DNA from: DATBMA01 sp036555105
GTDB lineage: Bacteria > Actinomycetota > Acidimicrobiia > Spongiisociales > ZC4RG35
Direction of reading: 5' to 3'
Assembly (NCBI GenBank): GCA_036555105.1
Contig: DATBMA010000004.1
Span: 1-57,805, forward strand
Length of the DNA: 57,805 bases
In this document: positions 42,958-51,087 of the stretch, piece after piece
Layout of the letters: every line of letters begins with the position of its first letter
Numbering within the stretch: position 1 is the first letter of the stretch
Notes under the pieces: model-generated
The model's database searches: none
Seen by the model: the letters and a program-made list of their open reading frames with translations, nothing else
What the model was told of the DNA's origin: nothing
Translations under genes and position numbers: made by a program

Positions 42958-44895
42958 ATGCTCTTCGACTACACAACACTGTCGGCGGAGTCGGTGCGCG
43001 CCGATGCCGACCGCTCCCTGGCTGAGGCCGACGACCTGGTCACATCGATCGTCGAAGGCACTGCCGCCGACCCACTCGACACCCTCGATGAGATGGACGA
43101 CGTCGTGGGGTCCGCCTATGGGCGGACCGCCTTCATGGGGTACGTCCATCCGGACGCCGAGGTTCGACAGGTCGGCAAGGAGATCGAAGAGCGCATCCAG
43201 AAGTGGGGCGTCGAAGTGGTGTTCAGGGACGACTTCTACGCGGCCATCAAGGGCTACTCGGAAACGCCTGCTGCCCGATCCTTGGCCGGTGAGCGGGCAC
43301 GGTTGCTCGAGTTCGTCATGCGAGATCTGCGCAAGGCCGGGCACGAGCTCTCGCCGGAGGATCGAGCCGAGGTGAAGCGCCTCACGCAGCGGCTGGTGGA
43401 GCTCGGCGTGGCTTTCGAGCGCAACATCGCCGAGGACTCGCGGGCTGTGGTCGTCGACGATGCGGGTCTGGAAGGGTTGCCGGACTCGTTCCGGGAGGGT
43501 CTCCAGCCAGGAGACGAGCCGGGTACCTACCGGGTCACCACTGCCTACCCCGACTACTTCCCCTTCATGGAAAACGGGCGGCGGCGTGACTTACGCCGAC
43601 AGATGCGCCTGGCATTCGACTCTCGGGCCATCGAGGTGAATCGGCCGATTCTGGAAGAGGCGGTCGCAATCCGCAGCAAGATCGCCGGCATATTCGGCCA
43701 GGAGTCGTGGGCCGAGCATCAGCTCGAGGAGCGGATGGCCAAAGAGCCTGGCGCCGTCCACGCCTTCTACGAGGGATTGGTTCCCCCTCTTACCGACAAG
43801 GGCCTGATGGAGAAGTCGGTGATGTCAGACATGCTGAAAACCGACGAGCACGACGGCGAGCTCCAAGCGTTCGACTGGCGCTACTACGGCAATCGGATCC
43901 GCCTGCGCGACTACGGGGTCGACCCGATGGAGATCGCTGCGTATTTCCCACTGCAGGCCGTCCTCGACGGGATGCTCGACCTGACCGGAGAAGTGTTTGG
44001 CCTCCAATACGAGCGGGTCGAGGCCCCCACCTGGCACCCCGACGTGCAGACCTATGCGATTAAGGATGCCGATACCAGCGAGACCATCGCTCATTTCCAC
44101 ATGGATCTGTTCCCGCGCGAGGGCAAGTTCAGCCACGCCGCCGCCTTTCCGTTGGTTCCCGGCCGCCTGATGGCCGACGGGAACTACCAACAGCCGGTAT
44201 CAGCGATCGTGGCAAACATGACCAAGCCCACGTCCACCCAACCCTCGCTTTTGCAGCACAGCGAGGTGGTTGTGCTCTTCCACGAGTTTGGCCACATCCT
44301 CCACCAGACCCTGACCAAGGCGGCCACCACGAGGTTCGCCGGGAGCTCGACCGAGACCGACTTCGTCGAGGCGCCGTCCCAGATCATGGAGAACTGGACA
44401 TGGGAGCCGAGCGTCCTGCAGCGCTTCGCCCGCCACTACGCGACCGGCGACCCGATCCCGCCGGATCTGGTCGACCGGATGGTCGCCGCCCGTCGCCTCA
44501 ACATCGGCATCACCACTCTTCGCCAGATCCAGCTAGGCATGCTCGACCTCGAGCTTCATGGGCCCGGCCACGACAAGGACATCGAGGAGATCACCCGGCG
44601 CATCAACGAGGTAACCCTGCTCCCCTATCAGGAGGGAACGTTCTTCCCGGCGAGCTTCGGCCATCTGTTCGGATACGACGCCGGCTACTACGGCTATCTG
44701 TGGGCCGAGGTCTTTGGAGACGACATGTGGAGCCGTTTCGCGGAGGAAGGCGTCACCAACTCCGAGGTGGGCAGGTCCTACCGGCGCGAGATCCTCGAGA
44801 AGGGCGGTTCCGCCGATGGCGGGGAGCTCCTGCGCAACTTTCTGGGCCGCCAGCCCTCCAACCAGGCGTTTCTCCACAAGCTCGGTATCGACTGA
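42958..44895 (+). CDS. M3-family oligopeptidase (thimet/oligopeptidase F-like)
   Basis: A 645-residue cytosolic zinc peptidase. The zinc motif HEFGH is at residues 442-446, and a downstream Glu in ETDFVEAPSQIMENW completes the site. Helical N-terminal lobe (residues 1-200) and TFFPASFGHLFGYDAGYYGY near the end match the M3 clan. It trims peptides of about 6-20 residues. TAAGGT (42946-42951) lies 6 bases before the ATG. Confidence 0.88.
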   Translation: MLFDYTTLSAESVRADADRSLAEADDLVTSIVEGTAADPLDTLDEMDDVVGSAYGRTAFMGYVHPDAEVRQVGKEIEERIQKWGVEVVFRDDFYAAIKGYSETPAARSLAGERARLLEFVMRDLRKAGHELSPEDRAEVKRLTQRLVELGVAFERNIAEDSRAVVVDDAGLEGLPDSFREGLQPGDEPGTYRVTTAYPDYFPFMENGRRRDLRRQMRLAFDSRAIEVNRPILEEAVAIRSKIAGIFGQESWAEHQLEERMAKEPGAVHAFYEGLVPPLTDKGLMEKSVMSDMLKTDEHDGELQAFDWRYYGNRIRLRDYGVDPMEIAAYFPLQAVLDGMLDLTGEVFGLQYERVEAPTWHPDVQTYAIKDADTSETIAHFHMDLFPREGKFSHAAAFPLVPGRLMADGNYQQPVSAIVANMTKPTSTQPSLLQHSEVVVLFHEFGHILHQTLTKAATTRFAGSSTETDFVEAPSQIMENWTWEPSVLQRFARHYATGDPIPPDLVDRMVAARRLNIGITTLRQIQLGMLDLELHGPGHDKDIEEITRRINEVTLLPYQEGTFFPASFGHLFGYDAGYYGYLWAEVFGDDMWSRFAEEGVTNSEVGRSYRREILEKGGSADGGELLRNFLGRQPSNQAFLHKLGID

Positions 44896-45005
44896 CCGTC
44901 GGGAACCTGACCGGGCCTTTGGCCGTCAAATAGGTGAGTTCGACCAGGCCGAGCCATCGGGGGACGGACCGTTTACCCCCCGTTTAGCCCAACGGTCGAA
45001 TACTC

Positions 45006-45098
45006 ATGGAACGGAGATCGGAGGAGGGAAGAGTCGAGCCTCGCTCGGCGTTCACTCCAAAGGCTCCGCTCAAGGAGGCCAAGAAAAACAATGTCTGA
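45006..45098 (+). CDS. Possible 30-codon leader ORF upstream of the zinc-ligand protein
   Basis: ATG 45006 opens a basic, Lys/Arg-rich frame that ends at TGA 45096-45098, overlapping the start of the next gene by 8 bases. No Shine-Dalgarno or -10 fits it well. It might be a translated leader that couples to the downstream gene, or chance. Confidence 0.25.
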   Translation: MERRSEEGRVEPRSAFTPKAPLKEAKKNNV

Positions 45099-45285
45099 CA
45101 TCGTGAAAGGCTCGGCGATCCGTGGGATCTCCCGCCCTTCCCGCAAGTTCGGGGAGGATCGCAGGTGCGCCCACCCTGACTGCGGCACCCGTCTCAGCCA
45201 GTACAACCGCCGGGAATTCTGTTACGCACATGCACCAGTAAGATTCCCTCGGGTGCGGGGCAAGATCCTGCCCGAAGGTACCTGA
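45091..45285 (+). CDS. Small Cys/His (zinc-ligand) protein, 64 residues
   Basis: A 64-residue protein with ligand spacing Cys26-x4-Cys31-x12-Cys44-x2-His47 (CAHPDCGTRL ... EFCYAHAP), flanked by basic tails. It resembles a zinc ribbon or knuckle that could bind nucleic acid or a partner. Shine-Dalgarno AAGGAGG (45072-45078) lies 12 bases upstream. It is not in an obvious operon; a strong terminator follows. I do not recognise a named family. Confidence 0.72.
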   Translation: MSDIVKGSAIRGISRPSRKFGEDRRCAHPDCGTRLSQYNRREFCYAHAPVRFPRVRGKILPEGT

Positions 45286-45351
45286 GGCCTAGTTCCAAGG
45301 CGGCGCGGTCCGGTCTCTCCCCCTCCCCCGATACTGCGCAGCCTGGAAGAC

Positions 45352-45390
45352 GAGGCCCCGGCGCCCACCGCCGGGGCCTCACTCTTTTCT
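45352..45390 (+). terminator. Intrinsic terminator
   Basis: GAGGCCCCGGCG (45352-45363) pairs perfectly with CGCCGGGGCCTC (45369-45380) across CCCAC, followed by ACTCTTTTCT. This 12-bp GC-rich stem with a T-tract should end the transcript of the 64-residue protein gene. Confidence 0.88.
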
Positions 45391-45392
45391 AC

Positions 45393-45432
45393 GGTCTCGA
45401 GGTCTCACGGTCTCACGGTCTCGAGGCCTCAA
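45393..45432. repeat. Five octamers GGTCTC(GA/AC) overlapping the ppa 3' end
   Basis: Units GGTCTCGA, GGTCTCAC, GGTCTCAC, GGTCTCGA and GGCCTCAA lie end to end. On the minus strand the array encodes the last residues (EASRP) and stop codon of inorganic pyrophosphatase. Confidence 0.8.
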
Positions 45433-45904
45433 AGGCCGCTCGAGCATCTTCGATCAGCTGCATGGCCAGGTCACGGCCCTCCCACCCGAAAGAGGTCACC
45501 GCCTCCTTCTCCAGCTCGGAGTAGACGAGGAAGAAGTGCTCGAGCTCCTTTCGAAAGTGCTCCTCGAGGTCGCCCACATCCTGAACGGCGTCGTGACGCG
45601 GATCCCCGGCCGGCACCGAGATGACCTTGTCGTCGATCTCACCCTGGTCTTCCAGCCTGAGGACCGCCACCGGTCGGACTCGAATCCGGCACGTGGGGAA
45701 GGTTGGGTCCGTGGTCAGGCAGAGGATGTCGAGGGGATCACCATCGTCCGCAAGGGTGTCCGGGATATATCCGTAGTCGGCCGGATAGCGCGTAGCCGTG
45801 AAGAGAGTGCGGTCCAGGAAGATCTCGCCGGTCTCGTGGTCGACCTCGTATTTGTTCCTCGATCCCCTCGGGATCTCCACGACCATCACCACATGGTCCG
45901 CCAT
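45413..45904 (-). CDS. ppa: Soluble inorganic pyrophosphatase
   Basis: A 163-residue family I PPase: VVEIPRGSRNKYEVDHETG, YPADYGYIPDT, DDGDPLDILCL (metal Asp residues; DGDPLD) and KVISVPAGDPRH. It hydrolyses PPi in the cytoplasm and drives biosynthesis forward. A membrane pyrophosphatase is also encoded in this window. The ATG 45904 lies 6 bases after TACTGT (45911-45916, minus strand). The open frame extends to 46213 but overlaps the csoR promoter. Its C-terminal residues come from the repeat array. Confidence 0.92.
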   Translation of the reverse strand: MADHVVMVVEIPRGSRNKYEVDHETGEIFLDRTLFTATRYPADYGYIPDTLADDGDPLDILCLTTDPTFPTCRIRVRPVAVLRLEDQGEIDDKVISVPAGDPRHDAVQDVGDLEEHFRKELEHFFLVYSELEKEAVTSFGWEGRDLAMQLIEDARAAFEASRP

Positions 45905-46009
45905 GAGAAGACAGTATCGGCGTATCGCCTGGCTGGATGAGCCAAGGCCCCCCTCCCGTCCTGCGCACGACCTCCCCAGCCGGGGCTGACCGCCCTGGGG
46001 ACGGACCGC

Positions 46010-46033
46010 ACCCCACCCCAGGTGGGGTAGGAT
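46010..46033 (+). promoter_or_regulatory. CsoR operator and -10 element of the copper operon
   Basis: ACCCCACCCCAGGTGGGGT (46010-46028) is a perfect 8-3-8 inverted repeat rich in the C/G runs typical of CsoR boxes. It overlaps -10 TAGGAT (46028-46033), which ends 6 bases before ATG 46040. Confidence 0.8.
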
Positions 46034-46039
46034 AGGGGG

Positions 46040-46339
46040 ATGAAAGACACCAGCAAAGCCGACGCCCTCAACCGGTTGAAGACGGTCCAGGGCCACCTCG
46101 GCGCCGTTATCGGCATGGTCGAGGACGACCGCTATTGCGTCGACGTCATGAAGCAGATCTCCGCGCTGCAGTCGTCCCTGGAGCGGGTCAATCGGGTGCT
46201 GCTGCAGGGCCACCTGGAGACCTGCGTGGTTGATGCGATCAGAGATGGGCGGGGGCAGGAAGTGGTCGAGGAGCTCATGGAGACTCTCAAGTACACCGAG
46301 GCCGTCACCGGCAGGGCAAGCAAGGGGGCCGGGGCATGA
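46040..46339 (+). CDS. csoR: Copper-sensing repressor CsoR
   Basis: A 99-residue all-helical DUF156 repressor. The copper-binding fingerprint is Cys33 (DRYCVDV), His58 and Cys62 (GHLETCV), as in Mycobacterium tuberculosis CsoR. Cu(I) binding releases the operator palindrome that overlaps its own -10. The start is probably leaderless. Its stop overlaps copZ by 4 bases. Confidence 0.92.
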   Translation: MKDTSKADALNRLKTVQGHLGAVIGMVEDDRYCVDVMKQISALQSSLERVNRVLLQGHLETCVVDAIRDGRGQEVVEELMETLKYTEAVTGRASKGAGA

Positions 46340-46545
46340 CCGACCTGACCATCAGCGTCCCCGAGATCCACTGCGACCACTGCAAGACCTCGCTCGAAGC
46401 AGCGGTTGGAGCTCTGGCCGGCGTGTCCGAAGTCAGCGTCGACATCCCGGCAGCCGTCGTGACCGTCGCCTTCGATGAGGCGGCGGTGAGTCGGGCCGAG
46501 ATCGTTGGCGCAATCGAGGGCCAGGGATACGAGGTGCCGATCTGA
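46336..46545 (+). CDS. copZ: Copper chaperone CopZ (HMA domain)
   Basis: A 69-residue ferredoxin-fold metallochaperone: ISVPEIHCDHCKTSLEAAVG carries the metal motif as His-Cys-Asp-His-Cys instead of Met-x-Cys-x-x-Cys. It would hand copper to CopA or CsoR. It sits between csoR and copA with 4-base overlap upstream. Confidence 0.85.
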   Translation: MTDLTISVPEIHCDHCKTSLEAAVGALAGVSEVSVDIPAAVVTVAFDEAAVSRAEIVGAIEGQGYEVPI

Positions 46546-46589
46546 CCCAGCACCTCCAGTCTGAGGTCCTCGACTTCGAGGTCGAGGGC

Positions 46590-48710
46590 ATGACCTGCGC
46601 TTCGTGTGCGGTCAGAGTCGAGCGCGTGCTGGGCCGCCAGCCCGGCGTGGAGGCGGCGGCCGTCAACTTCGCGGGAGGATCTGCCCGGGTGCGGACCAAC
46701 GCACAGGTCGACGCCGATTCGCTACGAACAGCCGTGCAGAGGATCGGCTACGACATGCAGCTGAGCCACGACCACGGGATGAGCATCACCGCCCGCTACT
46801 CGGAAGAGGAGCGAGCCCAGTGGCGGCGGTTTGCCGTGGCGGCCGCCTTGAGCATCCCGCTGATGCTGCTCTCGATGCTCGGCCCGGATGCACTCTGGAG
46901 CCGGATCGTCCAGCTCCTGTTGGCCACCCCGGTGGTGCTTTGGATCGGGTGGCAGTTCCACCGGGTGGCGCTGCGCCAGATTCGCTCAGGCGAGGTGTCG
47001 ATGGACACCCTCATCTCATTGGGCTCCCTGGCTGCCTACCTCTTCTCGGTCTGGGCACTCACCACGGGACACGAGGTGTTCTTTGAGACGGGGGCCATGA
47101 TCGTGACGCTCATCACCCTCGGCAGGGCTCTCGAGGCGCGGGCCAAGGGACGGGCGAGCCGGGCCGTCACCAAGCTGCTCGAGCTTGGGGCCAAGGAGGC
47201 TCGGGTGATGGTCGGCGGTGAAGGACGGCTCACGCCCATCGAGCACGTCTTACCGGGCGACCTGATGTCGGTTCTGCCGGGCGAGAAGGTCCCCACCGAC
47301 GGAGTGATCGTCGACGGTGAGTCGTCCTTCGACGAGTCGATGCTCACGGGAGAGTCACGGCCGGTGAACAAGGCCCCAGGACGGGAAGTGTTCGGGGCGA
47401 CGGTGAACCAGCAGGGAGCGGTCGTAGTGAGGGCGACCAAGGTGGGTGAGGACACCGCCCTTGGCCAGATCGTCTCGCTGGTGACCGACGCCCAGGCGGG
47501 CAAGGCACCGATCCAAAGGCTGGTCGATCGGGTCTCGGGAGTCTTCGTGCCGGTGGTGATCGTCGTCGCGCTGGCGACGCTGGCGGCATGGCTTCTCGGC
47601 GGCAACGATGTGGCGGAGGCCATGCGGGCCGCTGTGGCGGTGCTGATCATCGCCTGCCCCTGCGCTCTCGGGCTGGCCACCCCTACCGCCATCATGGTGG
47701 GAAGCGGCCGTGGCGCCGAGCTCGGGATCCTCTACAAGCGCCCGGAGGTCTTCGAGCTCTCAGGGAAGGTGGACTCGGTCGTCTTCGACAAGACCGGAAC
47801 CCTGACTTCCGGCGCAATGACCCTGACCGATCTCGAGGCTGACCTTGACCAGGAGCGCTTCCTTCGCCTGGTGGCCTCGGTGGAAGCCGCCTCAGGGCAT
47901 CCGCTCGGGATGGCGGTGGTGTTGGGAGCAGAGTCACGCGGCATCGAGCCGGTGGCGGCCCAGGGCGTCTATGCGGTGCCAGGCAGCGGCGTGGTGGGAA
48001 CTGTCGACGGGATCGAGATCACGGTCGGTTCGCAACGGTTCATGGCAGACCGGGGCCTGTCCACGCCCGCCGCCTTCGAGGCCTCGATCAGAGGATGGGC
48101 CGAGTCGGGCAGGACCGCGTTTCTGGCAGGCTGGGACGGGAGGGTGCGCGGTGCGCTGGCAGTCGCAGACACTCTCAGGCCCGAGTCCAAGGCCGTCGTC
48201 GAGGACCTGGCCGACATGCGAATCGATACGGCGATGATCACCGGCGACAGCCGGAGCACCGCCGAAGCGGTGGCGGCGGAGGCCGGCATCCACCTCGTGA
48301 CCGCCGAGGTCCAACCGGCCGACAAGGCGCAGGAGATCTCTCGCTTGCAGGCAAACGGCAGGGTCGTCGGCTTCGTGGGCGACGGCATCAACGACGCCCC
48401 CGCCCTGGTGCAGGCCGATCTGGGGTTCGCCGTCGGCACCGGAAGCGACATCGCAATCGAAGCCGGCGACATCGTCCTCCTGTCGGGCGGGACCGGGCTC
48501 GTGCCGACCGCCGTCAAGCTGGCCCGCAGGACCTTGGGCGTGATTCGCCAAAACCTGTTCTGGGCATTCGCCTACAACGTGGCCGCGATCCCGCTGGCAG
48601 CTTTCGGCCTGCTCGACCCGATGGTGGCGGCGGCAGCCATGGCACTCTCCTCGGTCTCGGTTGTGGCCAACAGCCTTCGCCTGCGGCGATTCAGGGGTCA
48701 ACCTGCCTGA
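46590..48710 (+). CDS. copA: Copper-exporting P1B-type ATPase CopA
   Basis: A 706-residue P-type ATPase (from ATG 46590): N-terminal HMA motif MTCASCAVRV, transmembrane metal site CPC (about residues 356-358, IACPCALGLATP), phosphorylated Asp400 in VFDKTGTLTSG, LTGESRPV and VGDGINDAPAL. The ATG would delete the first strand of the HMA domain, whose coding (LDFEVEG before MTC) is present in frame upstream. No ATG, GTG or TTG precedes it, but CTG 46542 overlaps the copZ stop (CTGA) with GAGG 7 bases upstream and may be the true start. It exports Cu(I). Confidence 0.92.
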   Translation: MTCASCAVRVERVLGRQPGVEAAAVNFAGGSARVRTNAQVDADSLRTAVQRIGYDMQLSHDHGMSITARYSEEERAQWRRFAVAAALSIPLMLLSMLGPDALWSRIVQLLLATPVVLWIGWQFHRVALRQIRSGEVSMDTLISLGSLAAYLFSVWALTTGHEVFFETGAMIVTLITLGRALEARAKGRASRAVTKLLELGAKEARVMVGGEGRLTPIEHVLPGDLMSVLPGEKVPTDGVIVDGESSFDESMLTGESRPVNKAPGREVFGATVNQQGAVVVRATKVGEDTALGQIVSLVTDAQAGKAPIQRLVDRVSGVFVPVVIVVALATLAAWLLGGNDVAEAMRAAVAVLIIACPCALGLATPTAIMVGSGRGAELGILYKRPEVFELSGKVDSVVFDKTGTLTSGAMTLTDLEADLDQERFLRLVASVEAASGHPLGMAVVLGAESRGIEPVAAQGVYAVPGSGVVGTVDGIEITVGSQRFMADRGLSTPAAFEASIRGWAESGRTAFLAGWDGRVRGALAVADTLRPESKAVVEDLADMRIDTAMITGDSRSTAEAVAAEAGIHLVTAEVQPADKAQEISRLQANGRVVGFVGDGINDAPALVQADLGFAVGTGSDIAIEAGDIVLLSGGTGLVPTAVKLARRTLGVIRQNLFWAFAYNVAAIPLAAFGLLDPMVAAAAMALSSVSVVANSLRLRRFRGQPA

Positions 48711-48771
48711 ACACCGGGCCCCACCACCCGCCCGTTAAAGGGTGCCTTGGGAGTGGGGTAGTTTGGAGGGG

Positions 48772-49605
48772 ATGTCGTGGCTTGAGACCACAGGGATGCC
48801 GAACCTCCGCAACCCGGTGGCCTTGCTCGCCTTCGCAGGCTGGGGCGACGCCGGGGAGTCTTCTACCGGGGCGGCCCAGGAGTACCTGACCGCTCTAGAG
48901 GGAGAGGTGTTCGCTCGAATCGACCCGGACGAGTTCTTTGAATTCCAGGCACGCAGACCGGTGATCCACATGGATGACGGAATCCGTCACATATCTTGGC
49001 CCCGCAATGAGTTCCACGCCCTTCACCATCCTCAAGGTGACTTGGTGGTCCTCCTGGGCGAGGAGCCGCAGTTGCGCTGGCGTGCCTTCTGCGAGCTGAT
49101 CGCCGGTGTCCTCCACGACCTCGAAGTCACACGGGCCGTGACCATGGGAGCATTCCTCGGCCAGGTCCCCCACTCCCTTCCGGTGCCGCTGATCGGGGCG
49201 GCAGCCGATGCCAAGCTCTTGCTGGCTTCTGGCCTGCCGGCTTCGGGATACCAAGGACCCACCGGGATCGTGGGGGTCCTCACCAATCACCTGGCCGAGA
49301 GCGGCATCAACACCGTCTCGACCTGGGCAGCGGTTCCCCACTACCTCGGTACCCAGCGATATCCCCCTGGGATTGCCGCCCTGGTGTACAAGTCCGGGGA
49401 GTTGCTCGACCGACGCCTCGACACGTCGGCGCTCGATGAGTCGGCCGAGAGGTTCAGGTCGTCGGTCGACGGGGCACTCGACGAGTCACAGGACCTGCGC
49501 GAGTACGTCGAGCGCCTGGAGACGGCCTACGAGGACGATGAAGGGGAGACGGAGGACCCGGCTGCCCTGGTCGACGAGATCGAGCGCTACTTGAAGGACC
49601 GCTGA
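48772..49605 (+). CDS. PAC2-family (proteasome assembly chaperone-like) protein
   Basis: A 277-residue protein: LLAFAGWGDAGESSTGAAQE near the start, the family's typical FxGWxDAGxA block, then LVVLLGEEPQLRWRAFCELI and GAFLGQVPHSLPVPLIGAA. The C-terminal acidic stretch (YEDDEGETEDPAALVDEI) is common in actinobacterial PAC2 proteins. Their role is unsettled. ATG 48772 has a GGAGGGG run directly before it and TAGTTT (48759-48764) 7 bases upstream. An in-frame ATG at 48742 lacks either. Confidence 0.82.
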   Translation: MSWLETTGMPNLRNPVALLAFAGWGDAGESSTGAAQEYLTALEGEVFARIDPDEFFEFQARRPVIHMDDGIRHISWPRNEFHALHHPQGDLVVLLGEEPQLRWRAFCELIAGVLHDLEVTRAVTMGAFLGQVPHSLPVPLIGAAADAKLLLASGLPASGYQGPTGIVGVLTNHLAESGINTVSTWAAVPHYLGTQRYPPGIAALVYKSGELLDRRLDTSALDESAERFRSSVDGALDESQDLREYVERLETAYEDDEGETEDPAALVDEIERYLKDR

Positions 49606-50445
49606 GTGATCTCGACCCTCCGGTGCGGGGCGTACACCCTGATTGCGATCGAGGACGGCTGGTTCCACCGCCAGCCACATGAGACCTTCCCCACATCCGA
49701 CCCTGCCTACTGGCAGGCACATCCCGAACACCTGGACGACGGGAGGCTCCGCATCAGCATGGGTTGCTTCCTGATCACCAACGGCGAAGCCACGGCCATG
49801 ATCGACACCGGCTATGGCGAGGACGTGTCAACCCTCCCGGAAGGCGCTGGCGGCAATCGCCTGCCTCAAGCCATGGAGGAGCTGGGCGTCACCCCTGCCA
49901 TGGTCTCACACGTCATCTACACCCATCTCCACTACGACCATTGCGGCGGTAGCCGCACCAAGAGCGGGTCGCCGAGATTCCCGAATGCCAATCACTTCCT
50001 GCAGCGTGGGGAGCTCGATCACTGGATGACTGTCGATGGGGCGGCTGGTGAACGGGTTCGCCGCCTGATGAACGGGTTCCTGGAGGAGGAGCGCGTCGAG
50101 GTACTCGATGGGGAACGGGAAGTCCTGCCGGGGGTGAGGGTGATCCCAACCCCGGGCCACACCCCCGGGCACCAGGCGGTCTCGATCATCTCGGAAGGGA
50201 CCCGCACCCTCATCGCCGGAGACATAACCCATCATCCCGCCCAGTTCGAACACCCTGAGTGGAACGTCGCCGCCGACCTCGACCAGGAGCAGGCTGCCGC
50301 CACCCGCGGCCGCTTCTTCGAGATGGTGGCCGGCACCGGAGCCCTGATGGGGGCGGGCCACTATCCCCGACCGGGGTTGGGGAAGGTCGAGGTCGACGAC
50401 GGGCGGCGGATCTTCCTCCCGGTGGCCCTACCTCGACAAGGGTGA
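49606..50445 (+). CDS. Metallo-beta-lactamase-fold hydrolase
   Basis: A 279-residue MBL protein: zinc motif HLHYDHCGG (HxHxDH), PTPGHTPGHQAVSI (third His ligand), LIAGDITHHP (Asp ligand) and GAGHYPRPG. The order resembles quorum-quenching AHL lactonase-like or related hydrolases, but the substrate is undetermined. It starts at GTG directly after the PAC2 stop and overlaps the acyltransferase start by 4 bases (GTGA), so the three genes are likely an operon. Confidence 0.85.
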   Translation: MISTLRCGAYTLIAIEDGWFHRQPHETFPTSDPAYWQAHPEHLDDGRLRISMGCFLITNGEATAMIDTGYGEDVSTLPEGAGGNRLPQAMEELGVTPAMVSHVIYTHLHYDHCGGSRTKSGSPRFPNANHFLQRGELDHWMTVDGAAGERVRRLMNGFLEEERVEVLDGEREVLPGVRVIPTPGHTPGHQAVSIISEGTRTLIAGDITHHPAQFEHPEWNVAADLDQEQAAATRGRFFEMVAGTGALMGAGHYPRPGLGKVEVDDGRRIFLPVALPRQG

Positions 50446-51080
50446 CCTCTCCCTCTCTATGGCCGGTTCCCGACCTGATGCCGCGGGCCGGCCGGACGAC
50501 ATGGCAGCCGGCCACGGGAGTGATCAGGTTGGCCGGGAAGCTGGCCTTCGGGCTGGAGATTGCATACGAAGTGGACCTGCCCTCCGGCCCGCTGGTGATC
50601 GCCTCCAATCACTTCTCCCACTTCGACCCGCCGCTGGTGGCCTCGGCCATTTCACGACCGGTCCGGTTCGTCGCCCTCGAGGACCTGATCCAGCAGAGCC
50701 GGATCTTGCGAGCGCTGCTCGGGCACTGGGGAGCAATCCCGGTGTCCCGGGTCGGCTCCAACGTGCCCACGGTTCGGGCCGCTCTCAGGTACTTGCGTCG
50801 GGGCGGGGTCGTCGGTCTCTTCCCCGAGGGACGCAGGGTGCGGGCCTGGGGCGACGAGCCGGCCCGCCGCGGGGCCGCCTGGCTGGCCGCGGTCGCTCCG
50901 GCTCAGCTTCTGCCAGTGGCTGTGATCGGCACCGACCAGGTGCTCGGCCTCGACAACCGGCTCCGACCCGGGCGAGTCAGGATCATCGTCGGCCGACCGT
51001 TCCCGCCGCCGAAAAGCCGTGAGGGTGTTGAGCTGCTCAACCAGCAATGGGTTGAGTGGGAGGAGCAGCGACTCCGCTGA
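50442..51080 (+). CDS. 1-acyl-sn-glycerol-3-phosphate acyltransferase-like protein
   Basis: A 212-residue acyltransferase: IASNHFSHFDPPLV supplies the NHxxxxD catalytic motif (His/Asp), and GLFPEGRRVRAW the FPEG motif that binds phosphate. A short N-terminal helix could sit in the membrane. It would acylate lysophosphatidic acid in phospholipid synthesis; related activities are possible. GTG 50442 overlaps the MBL stop. It converges on the beta-propeller gene with 7 bases between stops. Confidence 0.85.
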   Translation: MTSPSLWPVPDLMPRAGRTTWQPATGVIRLAGKLAFGLEIAYEVDLPSGPLVIASNHFSHFDPPLVASAISRPVRFVALEDLIQQSRILRALLGHWGAIPVSRVGSNVPTVRAALRYLRRGGVVGLFPEGRRVRAWGDEPARRGAAWLAAVAPAQLLPVAVIGTDQVLGLDNRLRPGRVRIIVGRPFPPPKSREGVELLNQQWVEWEEQRLR

Positions 51081-51087
51081 GCCAGAC

